Below, piece by piece: positions 1-6,426 of a DNA stretch of 7,889 nt. The notes beneath the pieces were generated by a model. It had not been told where the DNA came from and did not search any database. It saw only the letters and a list, made by a program, of their open reading frames with translations. A program made the translations under genes and the position numbers. Every line of letters begins with the position of its first letter. Position 1 is the first letter of the stretch. This DNA comes from Bacteroidales bacterium (GTDB lineage: Bacteria; Bacteroidota; Bacteroidia; Bacteroidales; JALTDM01): assembly GCA_027074135.1 (NCBI GenBank), contig JALTDM010000194.1, positions 1 to 7,889 of the forward strand, written 5' to 3'.

Positions 1-259
1 AAGAAAAAGCCGAATCTGTAAGCCAAATACCGATATTTCCGTAAATTAAAAGCGTATCTTTTGAGACTTTTTCTACTGCCTTGACACCTGCCTGATTCCA
101 ATTTTTGAAATTATAATTTGCAGGCATAAGAGCTCTACTTACATCAATACTCGACAGCAATTCCCTGTGATTCAATATTATACCCGAAATGGAATACAAA
201 ATAAAAAACACTCCTGCAATAAGCCCTATCCACTTATGGTATTTCCTTAGAAAATTCAT
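1..259 (-). CDS. PepSY-associated transmembrane protein, N-terminal part (runs off left edge)
   Basis: The minus-strand frame opens with ATG at 259-257 and stays open for 86 codons to the window edge. The protein starts with a short basic segment (MNFLRKYHKWIG), followed by one hydrophobic helix at about residues 11-29 that ends in GIILNHRE. This 'R-K-x-H-K-W-I-G ... S-G-I-I-L-N-H' pattern is typical of the first membrane helix of PepSY-associated TM proteins. Those inner-membrane proteins often sit beside TonB receptors and are linked to iron or flavin-type reductase functions. After the helix comes a predicted periplasmic stretch with several aromatic residues (YNFKNWNQAG at about 49-58), as expected before a PepSY domain. 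It is divergent from the sugar operon and probably unrelated to it. The family call rests on the N-terminus only; the rest is outside the window. Confidence 0.72.
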   Translation of the reverse strand, partial: MNFLRKYHKWIGLIAGVFFILYSISGIILNHRELLSSIDVSRALMPANYNFKNWNQAGVKAVEKVSKDTLLIYGNIGIWLTDSAFS

Positions 260-296
260 TTAATATAAATTTTATTCTCCATGCAAAATAACTAAC

Positions 297-323
297 ATTA
301 TAAACTTAAAATACTACTTACAA
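297..323 (-). promoter_or_regulatory. weak candidate promoter for the PepSY gene
   Basis: On the minus strand, TTGTAA (323-318) and TATAAT (302-297) lie 15 bases apart, about 40 bases upstream of the ATG at 259. They resemble sigma-70 -35 and -10 boxes. The spacer is short, and if the host belongs to Bacteroidota its main sigma factor would prefer other boxes. In DNA this AT-rich the match could be chance. Confidence 0.2.
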
Positions 324-387
324 GTGGGTATTTTATAAAATCTAAGTTTCCATGGCTAAAACCAAAATTTTATGGTAAATATTGATA

Positions 388-407
388 CCCAACCATAAAT
401 GACTGGG
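388..407. repeat. imperfect palindrome followed by T-run
   Basis: CCCAACCATAAATGACTGGG can fold with outer arms CCCA/TGGG and inner pairs CA/TG around a TAAA loop, with two mismatched pairs. If 403-404 read GT instead of CT-side bases it would be close to perfect, so it looks like a decayed copy of a symmetrical element. It is followed by CTATTTTTTTTATTTTT. The hairpin plus T-run resembles an intrinsic terminator, but no plus-strand gene lies upstream of it, so I treat it as a repeat unit. Confidence 0.45.
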
Positions 408-436
408 CTATTTTTTTTATTTTTAACAGTGGTACA

Positions 437-452
437 CGGCAATAAATTACCG
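437..452. repeat. imperfect palindrome CGG..CCG
   Basis: CGGCAATAAATTACCG has arms CGG/CCG plus AAT/ATT with one mismatch. It lies 30 bases after the previous palindrome and is followed by another T-rich stretch (CTTATTTATTTTTTT). The same hairpin plus T-rich format as at 388-420 suggests one family of intergenic repeat. Confidence 0.4.
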
Positions 453-494
453 CCTTATTTATTTTTTTCACCCTACCACTCTCCTTTTTGTCTT

Positions 495-687
495 GGGCTA
501 AAGCCCCGCTTGGCCTCAAATTATCGTAACTATTCATTTTTTTCATAAATTACCATCTGATTTGAAATTTACCAATTGCAAAAATTTAATGGGCTTCAGC
601 CTGTTTATAATTTATTCAAAAAACCATATTTGCCTAGCCCTGCCATTTATGGTGTGGAAACAAAACGAATAAAAATTGGCTTTAGCC
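495..687. repeat. three spaced GGCT-xx-AGCC palindromes
   Basis: The core GGCT..AGCC occurs three times: GGGCTAAAGCCC at 495-506, GGCTTCAGCC at 592-601 and GGCTTTAGCC at 678-687. Spacing is roughly 90 bases each time. The first is symmetrical over 12 bases except at its centre. The cores are followed by AT-rich sequence, and the second and third share a (G)TAATTTATT element downstream. In a spacer this AT-rich, three copies of a GC-bearing core are unlikely to be chance. They look like degenerate copies of an intergenic repeat, perhaps of the kind mobilised by REP-associated transposases, though no transposase is present here. Confidence 0.55.
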
Positions 688-738
688 TTAGATTTTATTT
701 CTGTAATTTATTAAAATAAAATTTGGAATAAATTTTTG

Positions 739-746
739 TAAATTTG
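739..746 (+). promoter_or_regulatory. candidate Bacteroidota-type -7 box for the sugar operon
   Basis: TAAATTTG matches the TAnnTTTG box used by the main sigma factor of Bacteroidota, 18 bases before the legB ATG at 765. No convincing TTG-type -33 box sits at the expected distance of about 19 bases, and the implied leader would be only about 10 bases. It is the best operon promoter candidate seen in the spacer, but weak. Confidence 0.3.
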
Positions 747-764
747 AGGCAAAATAAAAAAATT

Positions 765-1745
765 ATGAAAAAGGTACTTGTAACGGGAGCTGATGGTTTT
801 ATCGGATCACATTTAACTGAGGAACTTTTGAAGTCTGGGTATAAGGTTAGAGCATTATCATACTATAATTCATTTAATTATTGGGGGTGGCTTGAAGAGA
901 TTAAGGATAATGATAATCTTGAAATAGTAACCGGAGATGTTAGAGATCCTAATTTATGCAGAAACATAACTAAAGATATTGATATTGTTTTTCATCTTGC
1001 AGCTTTAATTGCAATACCATACTCATATATTGCACCAGATTCATATGTAGATACTAATATCAAAGGAACTTTGAACATGCTTCAAGCAGCAAGAGATAAT
1101 AATGTAAAAAAGTTTATTCATACATCAACATCTGAAGTTTATGGAACTGCCCAATATGTTCCAATAGATGAAAAACATCCGTTACAACCACAATCACCTT
1201 ACAGTGCTAGTAAAATAGGTGCAGATTCTATAGCTTTAAGTTTTTTTAATTCTTTCTCATTTCCCGTTACAATAGCAAGACCTTTCAACACTTATGGTCC
1301 CAGGCAATCTGCAAGAGCAGTTATACCTACAATTATATCTCAAATGGCGAATGGGAAAAAGCAAATAAAACTTGGTGATACTACGCCGACCCGTGATTTT
1401 AACTTTGTTAAAGATACTTGCCAAGGATTTATAAAAATTGCAGAAAGTGAAAATACAATTGGAGAAATAATAAATATAGGCTCTAATACTGAAATATCGA
1501 TAGGAGATTTATTTAATTTGATAAAAAAAATAATGAACTCAGATGCAGAGTTTATTACGGATAAACAACGAATAAGACCTGAAAATTCTGAAGTTTACAG
1601 ACTGGTATGCGATAATACTAAAATAAAAAATCTAACAGGCTATGAGCCGAAATATTCTCTGGAAGAAGGTTTAATGATAACATGTGAGTGGTTTACGGAC
1701 AAAGAAAACTTAAAAAAATACAAAGACAATATTTACAATGTCTAA
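765..1745 (+). CDS. legB: LegB-type nucleotide-sugar 4,6-dehydratase (extended SDR)
   Basis: This NAD-dependent cytoplasmic enzyme would convert UDP- or GDP-N-acetylglucosamine to the 4-keto-6-deoxy sugar, the first committed step of legionaminic acid synthesis. Counting from ATG 765 it has 326 residues, normal for the family. The Rossmann motif GADGFIG is at 8-14, and the LSYYNSFNYWGWLEE segment at 31-45 is characteristic of LegB. The active-site acid segment TSTSEVYG lies at 120-127, the YxxxK pair is Y146/K150, and ARPFNTYGPRQ is at 171-181. An in-frame TTG at 744 would add seven residues, but the family usually begins right at the K-K-V-L-V-T-G strand, so ATG 765 is preferred. The ribosome site is weak (GAGG at 746-749, far from the start). 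It is the first gene of the operon and overlaps legC by 8 bases. Whether the carrier is UDP or GDP cannot be read directly. Confidence 0.9.
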   Translation: MKKVLVTGADGFIGSHLTEELLKSGYKVRALSYYNSFNYWGWLEEIKDNDNLEIVTGDVRDPNLCRNITKDIDIVFHLAALIAIPYSYIAPDSYVDTNIKGTLNMLQAARDNNVKKFIHTSTSEVYGTAQYVPIDEKHPLQPQSPYSASKIGADSIALSFFNSFSFPVTIARPFNTYGPRQSARAVIPTIISQMANGKKQIKLGDTTPTRDFNFVKDTCQGFIKIAESENTIGEIINIGSNTEISIGDLFNLIKKIMNSDAEFITDKQRIRPENSEVYRLVCDNTKIKNLTGYEPKYSLEEGLMITCEWFTDKENLKKYKDNIYNV

Positions 1746-2889
1746 ATATTTTGAAAACATAATATCATTTATCCGAAGTATATATAATGTTGAAAAAGAT
1801 TTCATTCCACTCCACGAGCCCAGGTTCAGAGGAAATGAAAAAAAATATCTGAATGATTGCATTGACTCAACATTTGTATCTTCAGTTGGGAAGTATGTAG
1901 ATTTATTTGAGAAAAACATTGCGGAATATACCAAAGCCAAATATGCTGTAGCCGCTGTAAATGGCACGGCGGCACTTCACATAGCGTTACTTTTGGCAGG
2001 AGTGGAAACAGACGATGAAGTAATTACCCAACCACTGACTTTTGTAGCAACTACAAATGCTATTTCATATACAGGAGCTAAACCCGTATTTATTGATGTA
2101 GAAAAATCTACGCTAGGAATGTCGCCCGTAGCATTGGAAGAATGGCTTAAACAAAACACAATTATTAAAGAAGGTAAAACCATAAATAAAAAAACAAGTC
2201 GTAGAATAGCTGCAATTGTACCTATGCACACATTCGGACATCCGTGCAGAATAGATGAAATTGTAGAAATTGCTGATAAATACGGCATCCCTGTAGTGGA
2301 AGATGCAGCAGAAAGTCTTGGTAGTCGCTACAAAGGTAAACATACGGGAACATTCGGCAAGTTGGGTATTTTAAGTTTTAACGGAAACAAAATAATAACC
2401 ACGGGTGGTGGAGGGATGATAGTAACCGATGATGAAAAATTGGCAAAACTTGCAAAACATATAACTACAACAGCAAAGAAACCTCACCCTTACGAATATT
2501 ATCACGATATGACAGGTTATAATTACAGACTTACAAATCTTGCTGCAGCGTTGGGTGTAGCACAAATGGAACAGTTGGATAATTTTCTTGAAAGCAAAAG
2601 AAAACTTGCAGAAGAATACAAAAGTTTTTTCAGTAATTTTGACGATGTAGAATTCTTTACCGAACCGGAAAACTCAATTTCTAACTATTGGCTTAATGTA
2701 TTGATTTTTAAGGATAAAAAAGCAAGGGACGAATTTTTGGAATATAGTAATGCCAACACTATAATGACACGTCCTGCATGGGTACTAATGAATAAATTAC
2801 CTATGTACAAGGATTGTGAAACAGGGAGTCTGGGAAATGCCGAGTGGCTGGCTGATAGAATTGTAAACATTCCCAGCAGTGTAATTTAG
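1738..2889 (+). CDS. legC: LegC family PLP-dependent sugar aminotransferase
   Basis: A DegT/DnrJ/EryC1-type fold I aminotransferase of 383 residues that would transfer an amino group to C4 of the LegB keto sugar. The PLP lysine is K218 in SFNGNKIITTGGGG (213-226). The cofactor aspartate is D189 in VVEDAAESLG (186-195), and FVSSVGKYVDLFE (46-58) and GYNYRLTN (260-267) are family motifs. A loop rich in lysine (about 140-155, KEGKTINKKTSRR) matches the longer LegC-type members. The first 21 residues precede the usual core start (FIPLHEPRF at 22-30) and are common in this subgroup. The ATG overlaps the end of legB by 8 bases, implying coupled translation. The C-terminus ends at NIPSSVI, slightly short but plausible. 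The next gene starts 7 bases after the stop. Confidence 0.9.
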   Translation: MSKYFENIISFIRSIYNVEKDFIPLHEPRFRGNEKKYLNDCIDSTFVSSVGKYVDLFEKNIAEYTKAKYAVAAVNGTAALHIALLLAGVETDDEVITQPLTFVATTNAISYTGAKPVFIDVEKSTLGMSPVALEEWLKQNTIIKEGKTINKKTSRRIAAIVPMHTFGHPCRIDEIVEIADKYGIPVVEDAAESLGSRYKGKHTGTFGKLGILSFNGNKIITTGGGGMIVTDDEKLAKLAKHITTTAKKPHPYEYYHDMTGYNYRLTNLAAALGVAQMEQLDNFLESKRKLAEEYKSFFSNFDDVEFFTEPENSISNYWLNVLIFKDKKARDEFLEYSNANTIMTRPAWVLMNKLPMYKDCETGSLGNAEWLADRIVNIPSSVI

Positions 2890-2896
2890 CAACATT

Positions 2897-3535
2897 ATGA
2901 ACGAAAAAAAAATCATACTAATTGGAGGCGGGGGGCATTGCAAGGCATGCATCGATGTAATTGAAACAACAGGAGAATATAAAATTACAGGAATACTTGA
3001 TTTACCCGGAAATGTAGGAAAAGAAATTTTGGGATATGAGATAACCGGAACAGATGATAATATACCCGGTTTGGTAAATGATAACACCCTGTTTTTGATC
3101 ACATTGGGGCAAATTTCCATATCAAGCAACAGAAAAAAAATGTTTGAAACTGTTAAAAAAAGTGGAGGGAAATTGGCAACAATTATTTCAAAAAACGCTT
3201 ATGTCTCAAAATACTCCCAAATAGGCGAAGGAACAATAATAATGCATCAAACATTGATAAATGCAAATGCAAAAATTGGTAACAATTGTATAATAAACAA
3301 TAAAGCACTTATTGAGCACGATGCCGTGATTGGTGATCATACTCACGTTTCAACTGCGGCAACCGTAAATGGCGAGTGCAAAATAGGAAGTAACTGTATG
3401 ATTGGAAGCAAAGCCGTAATAAAACACGGAATCTCAATAACAAACAATGTATTAATAGGAGCAGGTGCCGTAGTTGTAAAAGATATTACGGAACCCGGTG
3501 TTTATGCAGGGGTGCCTGCAAGAAAGATAAAGTGA
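2897..3535 (+). CDS. neuD: NeuD/PglD-like sugar O/N-acetyltransferase (left-handed beta-helix)
   Basis: The protein has 212 residues. It has an N-terminal Rossmann-like half with the nucleotide-sugar loop IGGGGH (9-14) and a C-terminal left-handed beta-helix of hexapeptide repeats from about residue 100 (for example IGEGTI, IGNNCI, IGDHTH, IGSNCM). The E140-H141 pair in ALIEHDAVIG matches the catalytic histidine region of PglD-type acetyltransferases, which use acetyl-CoA. The end, GVYAGVPARKIK, is typical. In this operon it probably acetylates the 4-amino group made by LegC (the LegH role), although NeuD-type O-acetylation of the finished sugar is possible. A run of six G at 2930-2935 encodes the glycine loop. 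The stop is followed by a 67-base gap holding a perfect inverted repeat. Confidence 0.85.
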   Translation: MNEKKIILIGGGGHCKACIDVIETTGEYKITGILDLPGNVGKEILGYEITGTDDNIPGLVNDNTLFLITLGQISISSNRKKMFETVKKSGGKLATIISKNAYVSKYSQIGEGTIIMHQTLINANAKIGNNCIINNKALIEHDAVIGDHTHVSTAATVNGECKIGSNCMIGSKAVIKHGISITNNVLIGAGAVVVKDITEPGVYAGVPARKIK

Positions 3536-3541
3536 GAAAGT

Positions 3542-3574
3542 GGAAAAATTTGGAATTGGATTCCAAATTTTTCC
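3542..3574. repeat. perfect 15-bp inverted repeat, 3-base loop
   Basis: The arm GGAAAAATTTGGAAT (3542-3556) is followed by TGG and then its exact reverse complement ATTCCAAATTTTTCC (3560-3574). In RNA the stem could extend by one or two G-U pairs. It starts 6 bases after the neuD stop. No T-run follows on either strand, so it is not a standard intrinsic terminator, and at least four operon genes lie downstream. It may act as an mRNA processing or stability element, or attenuate partly. It could also be a small inserted palindrome. Confidence 0.85.
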
Positions 3575-3602
3575 GTAATCATAAAAAGAGTAAAAATAAA
3601 CA

Positions 3603-4010
3603 ATGGAAAATAAAAAAGAAATAAGATGGAAACAACGCTTTGTAAATTTTGAAAAAGCGTATAATTTATTAAAAAGAGCTATTGCTATTGAAGCTCCTTC
3701 TGAGGCGGAAAAAGGTGGAATAATCCAATTTTACGAAGTGTGTTTCGAACTATCGTGGAAAACTATGAAAGATTATTTGGAAAGTGAGGGTTTTATCGTA
3801 AAAACACCAAGGGAAACCATTAAACAGGCTTTTCAAGTAGGTATTATTGACAGTGGTGAACTTTGGTTAAGTGCTTTGCAAGATAGAAATATCACATCAC
3901 ATATTTATGACGAAACGATTACAGATGAAATTGTGCAAAAAATAAAAAACTTATATTTCAAGCAAATAGAAAAATTATACAATTTTTTCAAAAAAGAATA
4001 TGAACAATAA
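3603..4010 (+). CDS. HEPN-domain protein, HI0074/HepT-like (toxin-like half of HEPN-MNT pair)
   Basis: A 135-residue, all-helical small protein of the 'nucleotidyltransferase substrate-binding' family (HI0074 type). Recognisable parts are an N-terminal helix KQRFVNFEKAYNLLK (10-24), FYEVCFELSWKTMKDYLE (43-60), TPRETIKQAFQVGII (68-82) and D-R-N-I-T-S-H-I-Y (94-102). The last contains R95-x4-H100-x-Y102, the RX4HXY motif of HEPN RNases such as HepT. In the characterised MntA-HepT system the motif tyrosine is AMPylated by the partner nucleotidyltransferase, silencing the RNase. All three residues are intact, so activity is plausible but unproven. The ATG lies 28 bases after the inverted repeat, and the gene overlaps its MNT partner by 11 bases. 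Nothing ties it to sugar chemistry; it looks like a module inserted into the operon. Confidence 0.85.
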   Translation: MENKKEIRWKQRFVNFEKAYNLLKRAIAIEAPSEAEKGGIIQFYEVCFELSWKTMKDYLESEGFIVKTPRETIKQAFQVGIIDSGELWLSALQDRNITSHIYDETITDEIVQKIKNLYFKQIEKLYNFFKKEYEQ

Positions 4011-4326
4011 TTTCGGCATATACGATAAATCATACAGGCTTATTTTAGAGAGTTTTAAAGAATTTCCCGAGATAACTAAAGTGTATATATTCGGCTCCAG
4101 GGCAATGGGAAATTATAAAAAAGGCTCGGATATAGACCTTGCCATATTGGGCGAAAAAGTAGATTATGAAATCACAAGCCGTCTTTACAGAAAACTGAAT
4201 GAAGAGTTACCTATACCCTATTTTGTAGATGTTGTGAATTTTAACAGCATCAAACTTGAAGAATTGAAACAACATATTTTAACAGAAGGGAAATTGATAT
4301 ATGAAAAAGACAAAAATAATAGCTGA
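4000..4326 (+). CDS. minimal nucleotidyltransferase, MntA/HI0073-like (antitoxin-like partner)
   Basis: A 108-residue polymerase-beta-type minimal nucleotidyltransferase. The signature GSx10DxD is complete: G32-S33, ten residues, then D44-I-D46 within GSDIDLAILG. A third acidic residue, D77, lies in PYFVDVV (73-79), so the metal-binding triad appears intact. In known HEPN-MNT pairs this enzyme transfers AMP to the HEPN partner and neutralises it. The start overlaps the HEPN gene by 11 bases. The 3' end overlaps the neuB start by 26 bases in another reading frame, so the last 9 codons are shared with the neuB 5' end and the internal neuB ribosome site lies inside this gene. This tight fit makes the pair part of one transcript with the sugar genes. 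Confidence 0.87.
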   Translation: MNNNFGIYDKSYRLILESFKEFPEITKVYIFGSRAMGNYKKGSDIDLAILGEKVDYEITSRLYRKLNEELPIPYFVDVVNFNSIKLEELKQHILTEGKLIYEKDKNNS

Positions 4327-5305
4327 AGCAGGGGTAAACCATAACGGAGACATCAACATAGCAAAAAAACTTATAAACGAAGCGTTTGATGCAGGTGTGG
4401 ACTTTATAAAATTCCAAACATTCAAGGCTTCAAATATTGCTTCAAAATTTGCAGAAAAAGCAGAGTATCAAAAGCAAACAACATCAAAAGACGAATCACA
4501 ATACGAAATGTTGAAAAGGCTTGAATTGAGCCCTGAAGACCATTATGAATTGTTTAGATATTGTAAGCAAAAAGGCATTGAATTTATTTCCAGCCCGTTT
4601 GATTTGGAAAGCATTGATTTGTTGTATGAATTGGATGTAACATTATATAAAATACCTTCGGGAGAAATAATAAATTATCCATACTTGAAAAAAATTGCCG
4701 AAAAAAAACTTCCTGTAATAATGTCAACAGGCATGGCTACTATGGAAGAAATTAAAGCCGCTATTGATGTATTGACTACGAACGGGTTAAAACTTGAAGA
4801 TATTACTGTTTTACACGCAAATACGGAATATCCCACACCTTATGAGGACGTGAATTTACGGGCTATGCTTACCATTAAAAAGGAATTTGGTGTAAAAGTA
4901 GGCTATTCCGACCACACATCGGGGATTGAAGTTCCTATTGCAGCAGTTGCTCTAGGTGCAGAAGTAATTGAAAAGCACTTTACACTTGATAAAAAAATGG
5001 AAGGACCCGACCATAAAGCAAGTTTGAATCCCGACGAACTAAAAGCAATGGTAAAAGCTATTAGAAACATTGAAAAAGCATTGGGAGATGGTATAAAAAA
5101 GCCTTCACCGTCAGAAAGTAAAAATATACCAATAGTTAGAAAAAGCATAGTTGCTAAACGTGATATAAAAAGGGGGGAAGTTTTTACTGAAGAAAATATT
5201 ACTGTGAAAAGACCCGGAACAGGCATTTCGCCGATGAGGTGGAATGATGTTTTAGGAAAAAAAGCAAAGAGAGATTTCAATGCGGATGAATTGATAGAAA
5301 TATAA
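4301..5305 (+). CDS. neuB: NeuB/LegI family nonulosonic acid synthase
   Basis: This enzyme condenses phosphoenolpyruvate with a six-carbon amino sugar to give a nine-carbon acid, here most likely legionaminate. The 334 residues hold an N-terminal TIM barrel and a C-terminal SAF (antifreeze-like) domain from about 279. Seen motifs are AEAGVNHNGD (8-17), FIKFQTFKASN (35-45), IPSGEI (118-123), STGMATMEEI (142-151), NTEYPTPYEDVNL (174-186), GYSDHTSG (201-208) and EKHFTLDK (224-231). H205 and H226 match the metal-binding histidines of NeuB. R304 in VKRPGTGI matches the SAF arginine that reaches the neighbouring subunit's active site. The NTEYPTP form favours NeuB/LegI over PseI. The ATG lies inside the preceding MNT gene, with AGAAGG about 11 bases upstream as ribosome site. 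A gap of 8 bases separates it from neuC. Confidence 0.93.
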   Translation: MKKTKIIAEAGVNHNGDINIAKKLINEAFDAGVDFIKFQTFKASNIASKFAEKAEYQKQTTSKDESQYEMLKRLELSPEDHYELFRYCKQKGIEFISSPFDLESIDLLYELDVTLYKIPSGEIINYPYLKKIAEKKLPVIMSTGMATMEEIKAAIDVLTTNGLKLEDITVLHANTEYPTPYEDVNLRAMLTIKKEFGVKVGYSDHTSGIEVPIAAVALGAEVIEKHFTLDKKMEGPDHKASLNPDELKAMVKAIRNIEKALGDGIKKPSPSESKNIPIVRKSIVAKRDIKRGEVFTEENITVKRPGTGISPMRWNDVLGKKAKRDFNADELIEI

Positions 5306-5313
5306 CCAAAAAT

Positions 5314-6426
5314 ATGAAAATCGGAATTTTAACAAGCACACGGGCTGACTTTGGTATTTACACACCATTAGTTCAAAAATTGTTTGCTGATTCTTTTTTT
5401 GATCCAGAATTAATTGTATTTGGCACTCACCTATCTGAAAAACACGGATACACAATATCAGAAATTGAGCAAAACGGCTTTCCCATAAAGCACAAAATAG
5501 AAACTGTACCCAATAGTGATACACCATTTGATATATCAGAAGCTATTGGAAAAACGATTGTAAAATTTTCAAAATTCTGGAAAGAAAATAAATTTGATTT
5601 GGTTTTTGCTCTTGGTGACAGATATGAAATGTTTGCAGCTGTTACGGCAGGACTACCGTTTAATGTAACATTCGGACATATTCACGCAGGGGAAACAACA
5701 CTTGGAGCTATTGATAACGCACTGAGGCACAGCATTTCTTTGATGTCAAAATATCTTTTTGTTTCGACAGACGAATACAAAAAGCGTGCAGCAGAAATTA
5801 CCCAAAAACCTGATAATATTTTTGTTACAGGTGCACTTAGTATTGACAATCTTGTCAATACCAAATTATACACCGTAGAGGAATTTAAAGAGATTTATAA
5901 TATTGATTTAAACAAACCGACCATTTTATCTACATTCCACCCGGAAACAGTAAATTATGAAAAGAATAAAAATTACATCGACGAACTCATAAAAGCATTT
6001 GACAAATTAAGAAAAAAGTATCAAATAATAATTACAATGCCCAATGCCGATACTATGGGGTTGATGATTAGAAATAAAATAAATAGTTTTGCAAAAGACA
6101 AAGAAAATGTGATAACCGTTGAGAATTTTGGTATGCGTGGATATTTGAGTTGCATGAAACATTCATCCTTTTTGCTTGGCAATACTTCCAGCGGATTTGT
6201 AGAAGCTGCATTCTTTCCCAAATGGGTAATAAATTTGGGACACAGGCAAGACGGCAGGATAATTACACCGAATATCTATTCAATTCCCATTGAAGAAGAT
6301 ATTATTTTGGGGACTGTAAATAAAATTGAAAAAGCAGGTAATCCGCCTTTTAGTAATATTTATAGAGATGGAAATGCTTCAGGGAAAATAGTAGAAATAC
6401 TTAAAAAAATTTATAATGAAAATTAA
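5314..6426 (+). CDS. neuC: NeuC/LegG hydrolysing nucleotide-sugar 2-epimerase
   Basis: A GT-B-fold enzyme of 370 residues that inverts C2 and releases the nucleotide, supplying the free amino sugar for NeuB. Motifs are TSTRADFGIY (7-16), LGDRYEM (100-106), HIHAGETTLGAIDNALRHS (122-140), GALSIDN (173-179), TFHPET (207-212), GNTSSGFVEAA (289-299) and NLGHRQDGR (307-315). D102, E127 and D134 match the catalytic residues assigned in NeuC/SiaA-type enzymes. With LegB and LegC upstream, the substrate is probably the 2,4-diacetamido-2,4,6-trideoxy nucleotide sugar rather than UDP-GlcNAc, which would make this LegG. The sequence alone does not separate the two. It overlaps the next gene by 11 bases. 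Confidence 0.92.
   Translation: MKIGILTSTRADFGIYTPLVQKLFADSFFDPELIVFGTHLSEKHGYTISEIEQNGFPIKHKIETVPNSDTPFDISEAIGKTIVKFSKFWKENKFDLVFALGDRYEMFAAVTAGLPFNVTFGHIHAGETTLGAIDNALRHSISLMSKYLFVSTDEYKKRAAEITQKPDNIFVTGALSIDNLVNTKLYTVEEFKEIYNIDLNKPTILSTFHPETVNYEKNKNYIDELIKAFDKLRKKYQIIITMPNADTMGLMIRNKINSFAKDKENVITVENFGMRGYLSCMKHSSFLLGNTSSGFVEAAFFPKWVINLGHRQDGRIITPNIYSIPIEEDIILGTVNKIEKAGNPPFSNIYRDGNASGKIVEILKKIYNEN

Larger units (their letters stand above)
260..764. other. gene-free divergent spacer with degenerate palindromes
   Basis: No coding frame of credible length or composition lies between the start of the PepSY gene and legB. The stretch is very AT-rich but studded with short GC-containing palindromes: around 388-407, 437-452, 495-506, 592-601 and 678-687. 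These are separated by AT tracts that partly resemble each other (for example TATAATTTATTCAAA at 606-620 and TGTAATTTATTAAAAT at 702-717). It looks like a pile-up of decayed, REP-like intergenic repeats between two divergent promoters. I see no tRNA, riboswitch or small gene in it. Confidence 0.6.

Noticed and set aside
388..437. Intrinsic terminator (hairpin plus T-run)
   Set aside because: No plus-strand gene ends upstream; the left gene reads away on the minus strand. The unit is better explained as one of several intergenic palindromes.
495..687. CRISPR-like array
   Set aside because: Only three 10-12 base cores that differ from each other, with unequal AT-rich spacing partly similar between copies; no long identical repeats and no cas gene.
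744..764. TTG start seven codons upstream for legB
   Set aside because: The added residues M-R-Q-N-K-K-I are not typical of the family. ATG 765 sits right before the Rossmann strand, and the TTG overlaps the promoter-like TAAATTTG box.
1710..2870. Several minus-strand open frames of 60-110 codons across legC
   Set aside because: They lie antisense to a clearly coding gene with full family motifs, and their translations show no recognisable domain; they are composition shadows.
3635..3660. Inverted repeat ACGCTTT/AAAGCGT near the start of the HEPN gene
   Set aside because: Seven-base arms with a 12-base AT loop inside conserved coding sequence; short enough to be chance.
4903..5527. Minus-strand frames of 91-125 codons across neuB and the neuC start
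   Set aside because: Antisense to well-supported genes, with no domain and no ribosome site; shadows.
5314..6426. UDP-GlcNAc 2-epimerase of the non-hydrolysing WecB type
   Set aside because: The T-S-T-R-A-D-F-G start, the H-I-H-A-G-E-T segment and the operon context fit the hydrolysing NeuC/LegG type better.
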